The translations under genes and the position numbers were made by a program. Under the pieces are notes generated by a model that saw nothing but the letters and a program-made list of their open reading frames with translations, was not told the origin of the DNA and did not search any database. DNA of 64,000 nucleotides from Bin80 sp965116685 (GTDB lineage: Bacteria; Bacteroidota; Rhodothermia; Rhodothermales; Bin80): positions 1,798,001 to 1,862,000 of the forward strand of contig OZ220707.1 of the NCBI GenBank assembly GCA_965116685.1, read 5' to 3'. Shown piece by piece: positions 8,937 to 19,581 of the stretch. Numbering within the stretch: the first letter of the stretch is position 1; the number at the start of each line of letters is the position of its first letter.

Positions 8937-11900
8937 ATGAAACTGAACTCAGACGGTACGCTGCAATTCTCCGCCTCCGACCTTCAGCGGTTTTCCGCGT
9001 GTAAACATATCACCCATCTGGATCTAAGAAAGGCGCATGGGGAAGAGCTGGAAGTCACCCCCGATTCAGAGGATCTGAAACTTCTCAGCAAGTTGGGGAA
9101 CGAACATGAGCTAAACTACCTGAACGCCCTTCAAGACGCGGGCAAGACCGTCGTTTCCATTGCGCAGGGCCCCAATGCGGTTCAGGAAACCATAGAGGCA
9201 CTCCGAAAAGGAGTTGATATTGTCTATCAGGGCGCCCTCCAAGGTCATAACTGGATGGGGTATATAGATTTTTTGGAACGCATTGAAGTGCCCTCCGAAC
9301 TGGGGAATTTTTCCTATGAAGTCGTTGACACAAAACTGAAACGAACCCCCGATCCCAAGCATCTGCTGCAACTGGTCATCTATTCCGATTTGCTGGCAGA
9401 CATTCAGGGACATCAACCCGAATATGGACACTTGCAGCTTGGAAGAGGGGACCGATCTACACACCGGCTGGCTGAATATGCGGATTATGTCCGTCAGTTA
9501 CGGGAACGACTAACACGGTTCACAGAGAAGCCTGAGCAAACCACACCAAGACGATGTTCCGAGTGTGACCTCTGCCGATGGCGCGATCGATGCAACACTC
9601 AATGGAAAAATGAGGACAGCCTCTACGGGGTTGCCGGTATCCGTGCACAGCAGGTCGTGCGTCTGGAGAATGCAGGGATCAAGACCATGGCGGCACTGGC
9701 AAGCCTCGAGCAGGATGAGACAGTGCCCAAGATGGCCCCTGAAACACTCCAGAAGCTTCATACCCAGACACGACTGCAGGTGGCAAGACGAGAGGGCAGT
9801 GAACCTACCGCAATCCTTCGCCCCTACATCGAGAACAAGGGATTTGACCTATTGCCGGAGCCCGCTCCAGGGGATTTGTTCTATGACATTGAAGGTAATC
9901 CGCATTATCGTGAAAACGGGGAGGAGGGCCTGGAGTATTTACACGGGGTCTGGTACCGCGGCCGGTTCAAGGCGTTCTGGGCCCACAATCATTCCGAGGA
10001 GAACCAGAGGCTCAGACAGCTTTTCGAGTTCTTTCAGAGGCAAATTGAACGATTCCCCGACGCACATATCTATCACTATGCCCCCTATGAAATCACCGCT
10101 CTCCGACGCCTGACGATCAAGTATAGCTATGGCGAAAATTTACTGGACGGCTGGCAGCGGGAAAAAAGATTTGTTGACCTGTATGCCGTTGTGCGTGGAG
10201 GCATATTTACATCCGAAAAAAATTACTCCCTCAAAAGCCTGGAGGTTTTCTATATGGGAGGTCGGACAGGGGAGGTGACTACCGCATCGGGGTCCATCAT
10301 CGCGTACGATAATTGGCGACACAAACGGGATGCCGGCGATCCAACTGCTGCCCACGATCTCAAAGAGCTTGAGCATTACAATCAGGTGGACTGTGAGTCT
10401 ACTGAAAAACTCCGCGACTGGCTACTCTCTCTGCGTACCGAACTTGACCAATCTGAACCTGCACAATTGGGCCAATCTCAAACCGAGAGATCCCTTCAAC
10501 AGGCGGAATCCAACGAAGATTTCATAAGAGAAATCAATGACTCCTCCTTCTCTCCCCAGTTAAAAAGAGCCCTAATCCATCTTGGTCTCTTTCACGAGCG
10601 CGAGAAGAAACCACAGGCTTGGGCCGTGTTTGATGCAGCCAAGAAGTCTTTCGAGGACCTGATCGAAGACACAGATTGTCTGGCTGGCCTGCAGGCCAAT
10701 GGAATATCGTATCCTATGGACCGATCCGCGGAGCAAAAGTATTCCTTTCCTCCGCAGTTCACCAAGCTGTCAACCCAGGATTCGGCCTGTATTGCAGCAG
10801 GAGTTGAAGATATCAAGACCGTCACCATCCAGAAACTGGACGCAAAGAAACGTAAATTAACATTGAGGATCGGTAAAAAATTTGCCCATTACCTTGATCG
10901 TAGACTGGATCTGCTACCATCCTTCGCCATATCAACCACTGTGATTGAAGCCGCCATACGAAGCCTAACCCGGGATATGTGTTCGGGAAATACCCCACCG
11001 GCAGTCAGAGACCTACTTGAACGGAATCCCCCGAAGCTAGAGAATCCTGCGGTTTTGAGAAATGATGACCGATCGACGGTTATTCGAATGCAGCAGGTCG
11101 TGGAGGGAATGAGATCTACGGTGCTGATGGTCCAGGGGCCTCCCGGAACGGGGAAAACATATGTTTCCGCACGGGCGATTCTGTCACTCGTTCGTCAAGG
11201 ATACCGTATTGCCGTGTCCTCTAACAGCCATGAAGCAATTCGAAATGTACTGACCGGATGTGCCGATGCAGCCGATGAAGACCCTCCAAGGCCGATGATC
11301 GTGCACAAGATCTCCAGCAGGACGAAAAAAATGCAAACGCTCCTTTCCATGTCGTGACCCGTAATGATGACCCTGCCCTCTTCAACGCAAATATTGTGGG
11401 AGGAACTGCATGGCTTTTTTGTCGACCTGAAATGGCCAATCAATTTGACTACCTCTTTATTGATGAAGCCGGTCAGGTCTCTTTGGCCAACCTTTTGGGG
11501 ATGTCAATTTGTGCCAAAAATATTGTCATGATTGGCGATCCCTGCCAACTCCCTCAAGTGATTCAGGCCAGCCATCCAGAGCCGGCGAACCTATCCTGTC
11601 TGGAATGGATGCTTGGAACCAGCCGACTTGTAAAGCCGGAGAAGGGTATCTTTCTTGGAGAGACTTGGCGGATGCACCCCAAACTGTGCAAGTATATTTC
11701 TGAGCAGTTCTATGAAGGGCGTGTTCATGCCAATCCAGATACGGTACGTCAAGCGATTCATGCTCCTGATCTGCCCGAGGCGGGTGCTTATCTTGTTCCC
11801 GTCTCTCACGAGGAGCCCCGCATGCAGCACTGTGAAGAGGAAGGTCAGGCACTCAAGTCGGTCATTCAGTGCCTGCTTAGGGGCTCGTGGACAGATCGCC

Positions 11901-12262
11901 ATCAGGAAACCAAGTCAATTGAACCTGAAGACATTATTGTTGTGGCCCCCTTCAATGCACAGGTAAATATGTTACAGGAAGTGCTCCCAAGTGATGTCAG
12001 AGTGGGAACGGTAGATAAATTCCAGGGACAGGAAGCTGCCGTCGCATTGGTATCCATGACTTCAACATCCGCAGAGGATACACCCCGGGGAATGGAATTT
12101 TTGCTTTCCAGAAACCGGATCAATGTAGCCCTCAGCCGAGGGAAGGCCTTGAGTCTAGTCTTTGCATCTCCTCGGCTTTTGGCGTCAAACTGTAAGACAA
12201 CCAAGCAAATCCGTCTGGTGAATGCCCTTTGCACTTTAGACATACACGAACTCACATCCTAA
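8937..12262 (+). CDS. TM0106-type RecB-like nuclease fused to a superfamily 1 DNA helicase, split by a -1 frameshift
   Basis: The first part (to 11357) carries a RecB-like nuclease region starting LQFSASDLQRFSACKH, a cysteine cluster CSECDLCRWRDRC of the Fe-S type, an RNase H-like exonuclease segment (GDLFYDIEGNP) and the Walker A VQGPPGTGKT. The second part (frame opening at GTG 11354) carries Walker B YLFIDEAGQVS, GDPCQLPQV, VGTVDKFQGQEA and the last helicase motif NVALSRGK. One protein of about 1100 residues is normal, and splitting a helicase between motifs I and II is not functional. A -1 shift on the A7 run at 11325-11331 restores one frame (…TKKNANAPFHVV…). The start at 8937 fits the domain; an earlier TTG at 8871 is possible. 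Confidence 0.8.
11325..11331 (+). other. A7 run at the frameshift point of the nuclease-helicase gene
   Basis: Seven A are read as AAA AAA A in the upstream frame. Slipping back one base here joins the two helicase halves without further change. Such a run is a known slippery sequence for ribosomes and for RNA polymerase. It is also a common place for sequencing errors, so real recoding is only one explanation. No obvious stimulating hairpin was noticed downstream. Confidence 0.5.
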
Positions 12263-12263
12263 C

Positions 12264-14651
12264 ATGTACTCTCTCAAACCGATCAGCACCTCGCTCTTGA
12301 TTCTGTTGTTTACGGTCTCTGCTTTTGCGCAGGAATCAGAACTTTCTGTAGCGACAATCATGCAGGACCCTGCTTCATACATCGGGGATTGGCCATCCAC
12401 GCCCTACTGGAGTGAGGATGGGCAAACACTCTATTTCAACTGGAATCCGATGGGGGAATTTGAAAGCGATTCTCTCTTCAAGATTACGCGCGAAAACCTG
12501 ACCCCCCAGCAGATATCCCGCGATGAGCGACTCAACCAGGGGCCAGTGTTCAACGGTTGGCGGCACGGTGAGCATGTGTATGATTCTGATTTTTCCCATA
12601 AAGTGTATGCCCGAAGGGGAGATCTCTATCTTTTCGAGCGTGAAACGGGTATCCAGATACGTCTGACCCAAACACGTGATTTTGAGTCTTCGCCGCGGTT
12701 TGCACTTGCGGGAGATGCGGTCATTTTCGAACGTGACGACAATCTCTATAAACTGTTTCTTGATTCCGGTACCACGGTTCAACTCACCGACCTCAGAGAT
12801 GGACGCGCCCCAAGCGAATCAGACCTTGATGAACAAGATTCCTTCCTTGAAACACAGCAGTCCGAGCTCTTTGCAATCGTCCGTGAGGAGCAGGAAGAAG
12901 ATGAACTCCGCACCGCTGCCCGTGAGCGGGATGAAAATTCACTCGGCCTGCCACCAACATGGTATGCGGGATCAAAATCCATATCACAGCTGCGACTGGA
13001 TCCAACCGAGCGCTATGTCTCTTTTGTAACCTCCTCTCCCCCTGAATCCAGCAAGCGTACACGGGCAATGGATTGGATTACCGAAAGTGGATATACGGAA
13101 GTACTTACCGCACGGGCCAAAGTGGGTCAGACCCCCCAGGAGCGGAATCTTCACATACAGGATTTGACGCGTGATACGACGTATCAGATTGATCTGCATC
13201 AACTGGAGGGGGCGTACGATGTGCCTGAATACATGCGTGAGGAGGGAGTGGCGGTAGATTCATCCAAGTCCAAAAGGGTGCTGTTCAGCTATGGTCCGTT
13301 CTGGAATGCAGATGGCAAACACACAGTCCTGGAGGTGCGGGCGGACGACAACAAGGACCGCTGGCTGGCACATCTGGACCCTGAAACCGGTACGCTGGAG
13401 GTTCTGGATAGACAATATGATGAGGCTTGGATTGCAGGTCCGGGGATTTCGTGGTTCGGAGGTGACAGCACCGGCGGCTGGCTCCCGGATAACCGGCATT
13501 ACTATTTCCAGAGCGAGACAAGCGGCCACAGCCACCTTTATACGGTGAATGTCGAAACTGGCGAAGTGAGTCAACTGACTGATGGTCCGTTCGAGGTTTT
13601 TGATCCTGAACTTTCCCGGGATGGGCGTACATGGTTTTTCACTAGCAGTGAGGGCTCGCCATCAATCCGCCATTTTTATCAAATGCCGGTCACGGGCGGG
13701 GAGCGTGAGCGACTGACCACATTGCCCGGCCGAAATGCAGCGGTGATCGCACCGGATGAAGAGATGCTTGGCGTTCTGAATTCAATTCAGACACGTCCGC
13801 CCGAGGTGTTTGTGCAGGCACCCATGGAAGAGGAAACCCGGATTACCCACTCACAGACCGAAACCTGGCTTGCGTATTCCTGGCGTGCACCGGAAACGCG
13901 TCACTTCGAAGCCTCTGACGGGGTCATGGTCCCTGCTCATGTCTTTGAACCAGTTGAGCCGAATGGTGCTGCAGTCCTCTTCGTGCATGGGGCAGGTTAC
14001 ATGCAGAATGTCCACGATGGGTGGTCCAGCTACTACCGCGAATACATGTTCCACAACCTCCTGGCAGATCTTGGCTATGTGGTCATGCAGGTTGACTATC
14101 GGGCCTCCGCGGGATATGGCCGGGACTGGCGCACAGCGATCTACCGCCATATGGGAGGACGCGATCTGCAAGACTATGTGGATGCGTCGCGGTATATCAC
14201 GGAGACCTATGGCATTGGCCCTGACCATATCGGGATCTATGGAGGCTCTTACGGCGGGTTCATTACATTGATGGCGCTCTTCACAGAGCCGGAGTACTTT
14301 GGTGCCGGAGCAGCCCTGAGGAGTGTGACGGACTGGGCGCATTACAATCACACGTACACCTCCAATATTTTGAATACGCCAGCAACCGACTCCTTGGCGT
14401 TTGCCCGCAGCTCGCCGATCAACTTTGCGGAAGGATTGAAGGACCCGTTACTCATGCCACATGGCATGATCGACCTGAATGTGCAATTCCAGGATATTGT
14501 CCGGCTTGGTCAGCGCCTGATTGAGCTTGGCAAGGAAGACTGGGAGATTGCCCTCTATCCTGTTGAAGGACACGGCTTCCAGGAGCCATCGAGCTGGACG
14601 GATGAGTACCGTCGAATCCTCAAGCTCTTTGAGACACATATTCGCCCCTAG
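12264..14651 (+). CDS. S9 family prolyl oligopeptidase / dipeptidyl peptidase IV-like, exported
   Basis: 795 residues with a signal peptide ending about SAFAQE. The N-terminal half is a beta-propeller of WD40-like repeats. The C-terminal hydrolase domain has the catalytic serine in GIYGGSYGGFITL (about residue 659), the aspartate in GMIDLNVQFQD (about 733) and the histidine in VEGHGFQ (about 768). S9 enzymes of this type remove N-terminal dipeptides or cut oligopeptides outside the cytoplasm. The start codon is one base after the helicase stop, so the two may be cotranscribed. Its stop overlaps that of the convergent sulfatase within the palindrome CTAG (14648-14651). Confidence 0.92.
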   Translation: MYSLKPISTSLLILLFTVSAFAQESELSVATIMQDPASYIGDWPSTPYWSEDGQTLYFNWNPMGEFESDSLFKITRENLTPQQISRDERLNQGPVFNGWRHGEHVYDSDFSHKVYARRGDLYLFERETGIQIRLTQTRDFESSPRFALAGDAVIFERDDNLYKLFLDSGTTVQLTDLRDGRAPSESDLDEQDSFLETQQSELFAIVREEQEEDELRTAARERDENSLGLPPTWYAGSKSISQLRLDPTERYVSFVTSSPPESSKRTRAMDWITESGYTEVLTARAKVGQTPQERNLHIQDLTRDTTYQIDLHQLEGAYDVPEYMREEGVAVDSSKSKRVLFSYGPFWNADGKHTVLEVRADDNKDRWLAHLDPETGTLEVLDRQYDEAWIAGPGISWFGGDSTGGWLPDNRHYYFQSETSGHSHLYTVNVETGEVSQLTDGPFEVFDPELSRDGRTWFFTSSEGSPSIRHFYQMPVTGGERERLTTLPGRNAAVIAPDEEMLGVLNSIQTRPPEVFVQAPMEEETRITHSQTETWLAYSWRAPETRHFEASDGVMVPAHVFEPVEPNGAAVLFVHGAGYMQNVHDGWSSYYREYMFHNLLADLGYVVMQVDYRASAGYGRDWRTAIYRHMGGRDLQDYVDASRYITETYGIGPDHIGIYGGSYGGFITLMALFTEPEYFGAGAALRSVTDWAHYNHTYTSNILNTPATDSLAFARSSPINFAEGLKDPLLMPHGMIDLNVQFQDIVRLGQRLIELGKEDWEIALYPVEGHGFQEPSSWTDEYRRILKLFETHIRP

Positions 14652-16066
14652 TGCCCCCAATTGGGGGCGCTCAGATCTAGTGGATCTGACCATCGAACAC
14701 TTTCCTGTTTGAGCCGCTCGCGCAATTCGGAGAGCTTTGCTCCGTACGTAGAATCTGTTGCTAGATTCTTCGTCTCATGCGGATCCGTATTCAGATCAAA
14801 GAGCTGTTCGGTGTAAACTCCATCCACCTGATACTGGATGTGCTTCCAACCATCTGCCGTGCGCACTCCGCGCTGAAGATCCCGGTACGCAAAAAACGCT
14901 GCCTGACGCCCCGGCAGTTGGGAGTTCTCAATCAGGGGCTGCAAGCTTTCTCCCTCAACGGTTGGGGGCAAGGAGATCTTCAGATACTCTGCAATGGTTG
15001 GGAAAATGTCGAAGATATAGACTAATTGACTGCGCCGTTCATTCGCGGGAATCCCCGGGCCTGCCATGATGAGCGGGACCCGCATGCTGTGCTCATACAG
15101 GTTTTGTTTTCCCAGAAGTCCATGACTGCCAACCGCTAGCCCGTTGTCTCCTGCCATGACAATGAGGGTATTTTCCCGTTGTCCATTTTCTTCCAGTGCA
15201 GCGATAATGCGCCCGATCTGGGCATCAAGCTCACTAATCATTCCATAGTAAAGCGCGAGTTCCTCGCGTGCGATCTGTTCGGTGCGGGGATGTTCTCGAA
15301 GCCTTTCGTCTCGAACCTGCAACTCACCATTATTGAAGGGATGCTCTGGCAAGTAATTGGTTGGCAGGGAAATCGAATCTGCATGATACCAGCTGGCATA
15401 GGGTTCCGGCGGGGTTCTTGGATCGTGTGGAGAGGTAAAGGATACATAAGCAAAAAATGGCTGGTCCGTTGTGCTGGCTTCAGCCAAAAAATCAATCGCT
15501 GCATCCGCGTAGAGCGTACTTGAGTATCCTTCGACGTTGCGGCGAGTTGTATCGGGGTAGGTGCCTGTCGAATCAAATTCATATAGCTGGGGCGCTTCGT
15601 GCCCTCCTGCACCGGGCCAATGCATGCCCCCCATGAAGATGTTGTCCCCCGCCTGGAATGCCCGTGCAAAGGAGCCGCGGTCGTTATGCCATTTTCCGGT
15701 TCCGAACGTCATGTACCCTGCCTCCGCAGACGCTTCCGGCAGCATGACATGCTCTGGTGGAATATGATCTCCTGTTCCATCTAATCGAAAGAGTGGTCGC
15801 CCGGTCATAAGCATTGCCCGACTGGGAGCGCAGAGCGCGCCATGTTGCCCTCCCATGGTATGAGCATGAGTGAAGGCCGTCCCCCGCTGAACCAGCGCGT
15901 CCAGATTCGGCGTTCTGATTTCTTCATTCCCCAGAGCATGAATGGTATTGAATCTCTGATCATCCGTGTACAACAATAACACGTTGATTGGAGGCTCCTG
16001 TGGAGCGTTACACGCGGCGATTAGAAATAGGACAGGGATTAATTTATTTCCCATGGTTACATACAC
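14648..16066 (-). CDS. Sulfatase, lipoprotein or exported
   Basis: 472 residues. The N-terminus has a hydrophobic stretch ending LFLIAAC, a lipobox-like site; the ATG at 16054 gives the cleaner signal peptide. Metal-binding aspartates are in LLLYTDDQRFN. The formylglycine signature is CAPSRAMLMTGR (cysteine 79), matching the CxPSR type that needs a maturase acting on cysteine. GDNGLAVGSHGLLGKQNLYE and DFDEH-like elements complete the alkaline phosphatase-fold core. It hydrolyses sulfate esters, probably of polysaccharides or small molecules; the substrate is unknown. It is divergent from the ThuA gene, which may share its regulation. Confidence 0.9.
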   Translation of the reverse strand: MYVTMGNKLIPVLFLIAACNAPQEPPINVLLLYTDDQRFNTIHALGNEEIRTPNLDALVQRGTAFTHAHTMGGQHGALCAPSRAMLMTGRPLFRLDGTGDHIPPEHVMLPEASAEAGYMTFGTGKWHNDRGSFARAFQAGDNIFMGGMHWPGAGGHEAPQLYEFDSTGTYPDTTRRNVEGYSSTLYADAAIDFLAEASTTDQPFFAYVSFTSPHDPRTPPEPYASWYHADSISLPTNYLPEHPFNNGELQVRDERLREHPRTEQIAREELALYYGMISELDAQIGRIIAALEENGQRENTLIVMAGDNGLAVGSHGLLGKQNLYEHSMRVPLIMAGPGIPANERRSQLVYIFDIFPTIAEYLKISLPPTVEGESLQPLIENSQLPGRQAAFFAYRDLQRGVRTADGWKHIQYQVDGVYTEQLFDLNTDPHETKNLATDSTYGAKLSELRERLKQESVRWSDPLDLSAPNWGH

Positions 16067-16154
16067 CTCTGAATGGTCAGATTTAATATACGACTATCTG
16101 CTCCTATCCCGGTCTCCATGTCGTACCTTGTTCCAAAATAACACTATCTCTACC

Positions 16155-17099
16155 ATGCGAATTCAGTTGATTGTATTGCTCGGATTATTTCTTGCGGGAA
16201 CGGGTACAGCACAGACCCCCTCCGCACCCCATATCGTCTTCGTAACCGGAGATGAAGAATACCGCTCGGAGGAATCTATGCCGATGTTGGCCAGGATTTT
16301 AAAGAGGGATTACGGTTTTGATGTCAGTGTCTGTTATGCGTTGAATGAGGAGGGTTTCGTTGATCCGAATGTATTGGATAATATTGAAGGGCTGGAGCAG
16401 CTTGAAAATGCAGACATGATGGTCCTCTTCACCCGGTTTCGTGCGCTCCCCGACTCGCAGGCACATTACATCCTGAAGTTTGCCGAATCCGGGAAGCCAA
16501 TGGTTGGGTTTCGTACAACCACGCACGCATTCCTGTACAAGGATGACGCGGAAAGAGAGCATCTGAACAACGACTGGCCCACACGTGTCTTTGGTCAGCA
16601 GTGGATCACTCACCACGGCCATTTTGATGATGGCGAAGCTCCATTGACCCGTGTAGAAATTGCAGAAGACCTGCAGTCGCACCCGATTCTCAGCGGCGTG
16701 ACCGGATTTGATGCTTTCTCATGGCTCTACCATGTAGATGGAGGAGAGTGGGAGCTTCATGGAGACAGCGAGGTGCTTCTCAACGGCACGGCATTACAAT
16801 CGAATCACGCCAATGCGGGGCGCCTGGATCAGTATCCACTTACAAACCCGGTCGCATGGACAAAGACCTACACGGGAGTAAGTGGAGTCCCTGCGAGAGT
16901 ATTCTTCACAACGTTGGGACATCCGTATGATTTCAAGGACGAGATGATGCGAAAGTTCGCCTTGAATGGCATCCTGTGGGCATTAGGGCATGAGGTTCCT
17001 GATGGAGGTGCGGACACAGAACCGGTCCTTCCTTATGAACCAAATAATTCCGGCTTTGGAGACAAATTCAAACCGAATATGCGACCAGACGATCTTTAG
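16155..17099 (+). CDS. ThuA domain protein, exported
   Basis: 314 residues from the ATG at 16155, which is directly followed by a signal peptide (LIVLLGLFLAGTGTAQ). An upstream in-frame ATG at 15966 would bury the signal and overlap the sulfatase start, so it was rejected. The mature part is a class I glutamine amidotransferase-like ThuA domain: IVFVTGDEEYRSEESMPML, ADMMVLFTRFRALP, GKPMVGFRTTTHAF and FFTTLGHPYDF. ThuA proteins are common near sulfatases and glycoside-processing genes in marine bacteria; their reaction is mostly unknown. Confidence 0.85.
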   Translation: MRIQLIVLLGLFLAGTGTAQTPSAPHIVFVTGDEEYRSEESMPMLARILKRDYGFDVSVCYALNEEGFVDPNVLDNIEGLEQLENADMMVLFTRFRALPDSQAHYILKFAESGKPMVGFRTTTHAFLYKDDAEREHLNNDWPTRVFGQQWITHHGHFDDGEAPLTRVEIAEDLQSHPILSGVTGFDAFSWLYHVDGGEWELHGDSEVLLNGTALQSNHANAGRLDQYPLTNPVAWTKTYTGVSGVPARVFFTTLGHPYDFKDEMMRKFALNGILWALGHEVPDGGADTEPVLPYEPNNSGFGDKFKPNMRPDDL

Positions 17100-17412
17100 A
17101 GGGGAATAACCTCCGACTCAGAGCACGGCAATATATCTTCGATGGATTTAAGACAGAATTGGGCCTGCCAAGCTTGCAAATTCAGTCGCATACTGAGACA
17201 TCTTGCGCTAATTTGTCTTAGATAAAGCATCTTCACCTCAAATCCTGGTTCCCATAATAATCACCAGTCCCACTGAATCCTGAAGCCGGTTTTTGTAAGT
17301 TTTCTCGCGTCAAGCAATTCACTCAGAGCCACGAAGTATGCGTATAATCGCAGTCTGATCACGTAGCATTGCTAAGTGGAGTCATAGCCTTGCATATAAT
17401 CCAACAAATTTG
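17100..17412 (+). promoter_or_regulatory. Upstream region of the TerB/BrxD/helicase island with possible -10 box
   Basis: About 310 bases with no gene. TATAAT at 17395-17400 lies 12 bases before the ATG at 17413, which would imply a very short or absent leader. A second TATAAT is at 17343-17348. Neither has a convincing -35 box at 16-18 bases, so this is a weak promoter call. Confidence 0.25.
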
Positions 17413-19521
17413 ATGCACTTGCAAACCGACGTACAGTATACCTATGATATCCACATCCCCGATAGGGATATCTGGGTTCCCCAAAACCAGACCGTAACCG
17501 TAGCGGGGCGAGAAATTGCCGGGATGATTTATTTGGGCGAAAGGAACCTGTTTTGTTACAGATCTGGACTATATGCAGATTCAGTTATTGACCCCAGCTT
17601 ACAGGTGGATGACCGCAGTTACTTTGACCTTGAGCATGATGAAAGGTATCACTACCTTCCGAGATATCACAATTTTTTTTCTGATGAGCGAGCAGAATAC
17701 CTCGACTGGCTCGCTAGTGATCGATCTGGATTTGATTGCTACGAATCAATCATACGTCTTTATTTCTACGGATTGGAACGACGATTTTTTCTAGATTCTC
17801 CCGATCACCAGGAGAGGCGTGCAATCATCACAGAAGTTGAGCGATTGCTAGAACGGTACGAGAACCTCGACGATTTCGCCCGGGCTAAGCGTGAGATGTC
17901 AAAATTTCTTTATCTAGCCCACGCAATCGTTCAGCCGCCTGATCAGATCCAGCCTCGGTTTGAAAGCATCGGCAGGGAGTTTCCAATTGATGTCCGTTTT
18001 GCAATAGGATATAGGATAAAAAATGGCCAGCCACTTAGTTCCGACTGGGTTCTTAGTTGGTATGCCACCCACCCAGACTCACCAAAATTACGTACAGCAG
18101 CACGGCGAGCCTTGCCCGAGTTTAGGGCCCTGTTTGGGCAGCTTTTCGGAAAGAAATTTCCAGATGGTCTGCCATATATTCCGCTGTATTCTTTTCTTCA
18201 TTCATATTATACATCTCCCTCCTTCTCTTTCACCGTTGGGCTAAGCTCTCGTGAAGATATTCCAGACATCTCCACTAGCTTTGATGTGCTACCGAAAGGG
18301 ATCAAAAAAATCATTGACGAGGCAACGAAAGCACTGAACAGGTACAGCCGATTTCTTGGAAAACAGTTTGACTGCAGAGAAGCGATTGAAGCACATACTT
18401 TACTTCCCCAAAGTCTAAGACCTCTCTTTCCCAACGCTGCAATAGAAGAGCTAAAAAAATGGTCGGAAAAGGTTGTGGAATCTGGAGGCCTTGTCCTGGT
18501 TGAACGGGTCGTTAACAACGTTGATGAGATTCCACCCCAAAACATCACAAAACAACACCTCACTAGAGCTGCAAATACGCTGGCACTCCTTTCGATTGGT
18601 ATGGTGCCAGATCCGCGTTTCGAATTACGAGGACCAAAGATGGGGCAGATTGTTGTCCTTTTCAAGTTGCCTGAGCCTACCGCAGAATTGCAAGAAGTTA
18701 GTAGTAGGTATCGGGAGGCATTCTTTTGCATCCTGGCCGGAGGGTTTGTTGCCCATGCAGATGGCCGTATAGAAGAGAAAGAGAAAGCTACTTTAGAGGC
18801 ATATGTACGCTCCGCCTTGATCACCGAGCCCGAGCGTGACCGTCTCCTTGCCAATCTTCGATGGATCCTTTCTGAACCACCCAAACTGGCAGGGATCCGA
18901 AGGCATCTCAAACATACTTGCAAGGATGTCCCTCACAAGATGGGAAAACTAGCACTCAGCATCGCCGCAGTAGATGGTTCAATTGAACCAGTTAAAATCA
19001 AGGCGCTCGAGAAACTCTACAAGACCATCTGCCTGCCAGTCGAAAGCATCTATTCTGATCTGCATACCCTGTCAACTCCAGGAGGACTCCGAACCATTGC
19101 GTTTTCTGCCGAAAAGGAACAGGGTTTCACGGTTCCGCCACCGAACACCAACCAGCCAGTAGTTCTGGATGAGAAGCAGATCTCTTCATTAATGGCGGAG
19201 ACCGCACAGGTGTCTGCCATTCTGGGTAATATTTTCGAGGAAGAAGATGTGCAGCAAGAGTACAGTGCGGAGTTGAGCAGTTCAGAGGATGTCTTCGAGG
19301 GGCTTGATGTCAAGCATTTGGCCTTTCTACGTGAACTTCTGACACAACAGCGCTGGAAAAAAGCAGACTATGCTGCTTTGGCCGAGCGATTTCAATTGAT
19401 GCAGGAAGGAGCCCTAGAAATCCTGAATGAATGGTCCTTTGAACGTTTTGAAGACATTCTGATTGATGAAGATGCGGACTATGAACTCAACCCGAACCTT
19501 TTAATCAAATTGCATCAATGA
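17413..19521 (+). CDS. TerB-N / TerB / TerB-C domain protein
   Basis: About 702 residues. The N-terminal TerB-N domain begins IWVPQNQTVTVAGREIAGM and runs to about residue 200, with tryptophan- and tyrosine-rich segments. A central TerB-like helical domain (about 435-560) has two acidic loops, HADGRIEEKE and AAVDGSIEPVK, of the metal-binding type. TerB-C closes the protein (about 580-702; LMAETAQVSAILGNIF and KADYAALAERFQLM). TerB proteins belong to tellurite-resistance and stress systems and are thought to act as calcium- or metal-linked scaffolds near the membrane. It is the first of three co-directional genes and is followed after 60 bases by the ATPase. An alternative TTG start lies one codon earlier. 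Confidence 0.82.
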   Translation: MHLQTDVQYTYDIHIPDRDIWVPQNQTVTVAGREIAGMIYLGERNLFCYRSGLYADSVIDPSLQVDDRSYFDLEHDERYHYLPRYHNFFSDERAEYLDWLASDRSGFDCYESIIRLYFYGLERRFFLDSPDHQERRAIITEVERLLERYENLDDFARAKREMSKFLYLAHAIVQPPDQIQPRFESIGREFPIDVRFAIGYRIKNGQPLSSDWVLSWYATHPDSPKLRTAARRALPEFRALFGQLFGKKFPDGLPYIPLYSFLHSYYTSPSFSFTVGLSSREDIPDISTSFDVLPKGIKKIIDEATKALNRYSRFLGKQFDCREAIEAHTLLPQSLRPLFPNAAIEELKKWSEKVVESGGLVLVERVVNNVDEIPPQNITKQHLTRAANTLALLSIGMVPDPRFELRGPKMGQIVVLFKLPEPTAELQEVSSRYREAFFCILAGGFVAHADGRIEEKEKATLEAYVRSALITEPERDRLLANLRWILSEPPKLAGIRRHLKHTCKDVPHKMGKLALSIAAVDGSIEPVKIKALEKLYKTICLPVESIYSDLHTLSTPGGLRTIAFSAEKEQGFTVPPPNTNQPVVLDEKQISSLMAETAQVSAILGNIFEEEDVQQEYSAELSSSEDVFEGLDVKHLAFLRELLTQQRWKKADYAALAERFQLMQEGALEILNEWSFERFEDILIDEDADYELNPNLLIKLHQ

Positions 19522-19581
19522 ACCGGTACAATCGAAATCACACTACCCATTCGTAAAATCGGAGACCCTTTCATTCAATTG

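Noticed and set aside
14653..14668. Palindrome GCCCCCAATTGGGGGC near the convergent S9 and sulfatase stops
   Set aside because: It has no loop and no T tract, and it encodes the sulfatase C-terminus (SAPNWGH); not enough for a terminator.
15966..16154. Upstream extension of the ThuA gene
   Set aside because: It overlaps the sulfatase start and would place the clear signal peptide in the protein interior.
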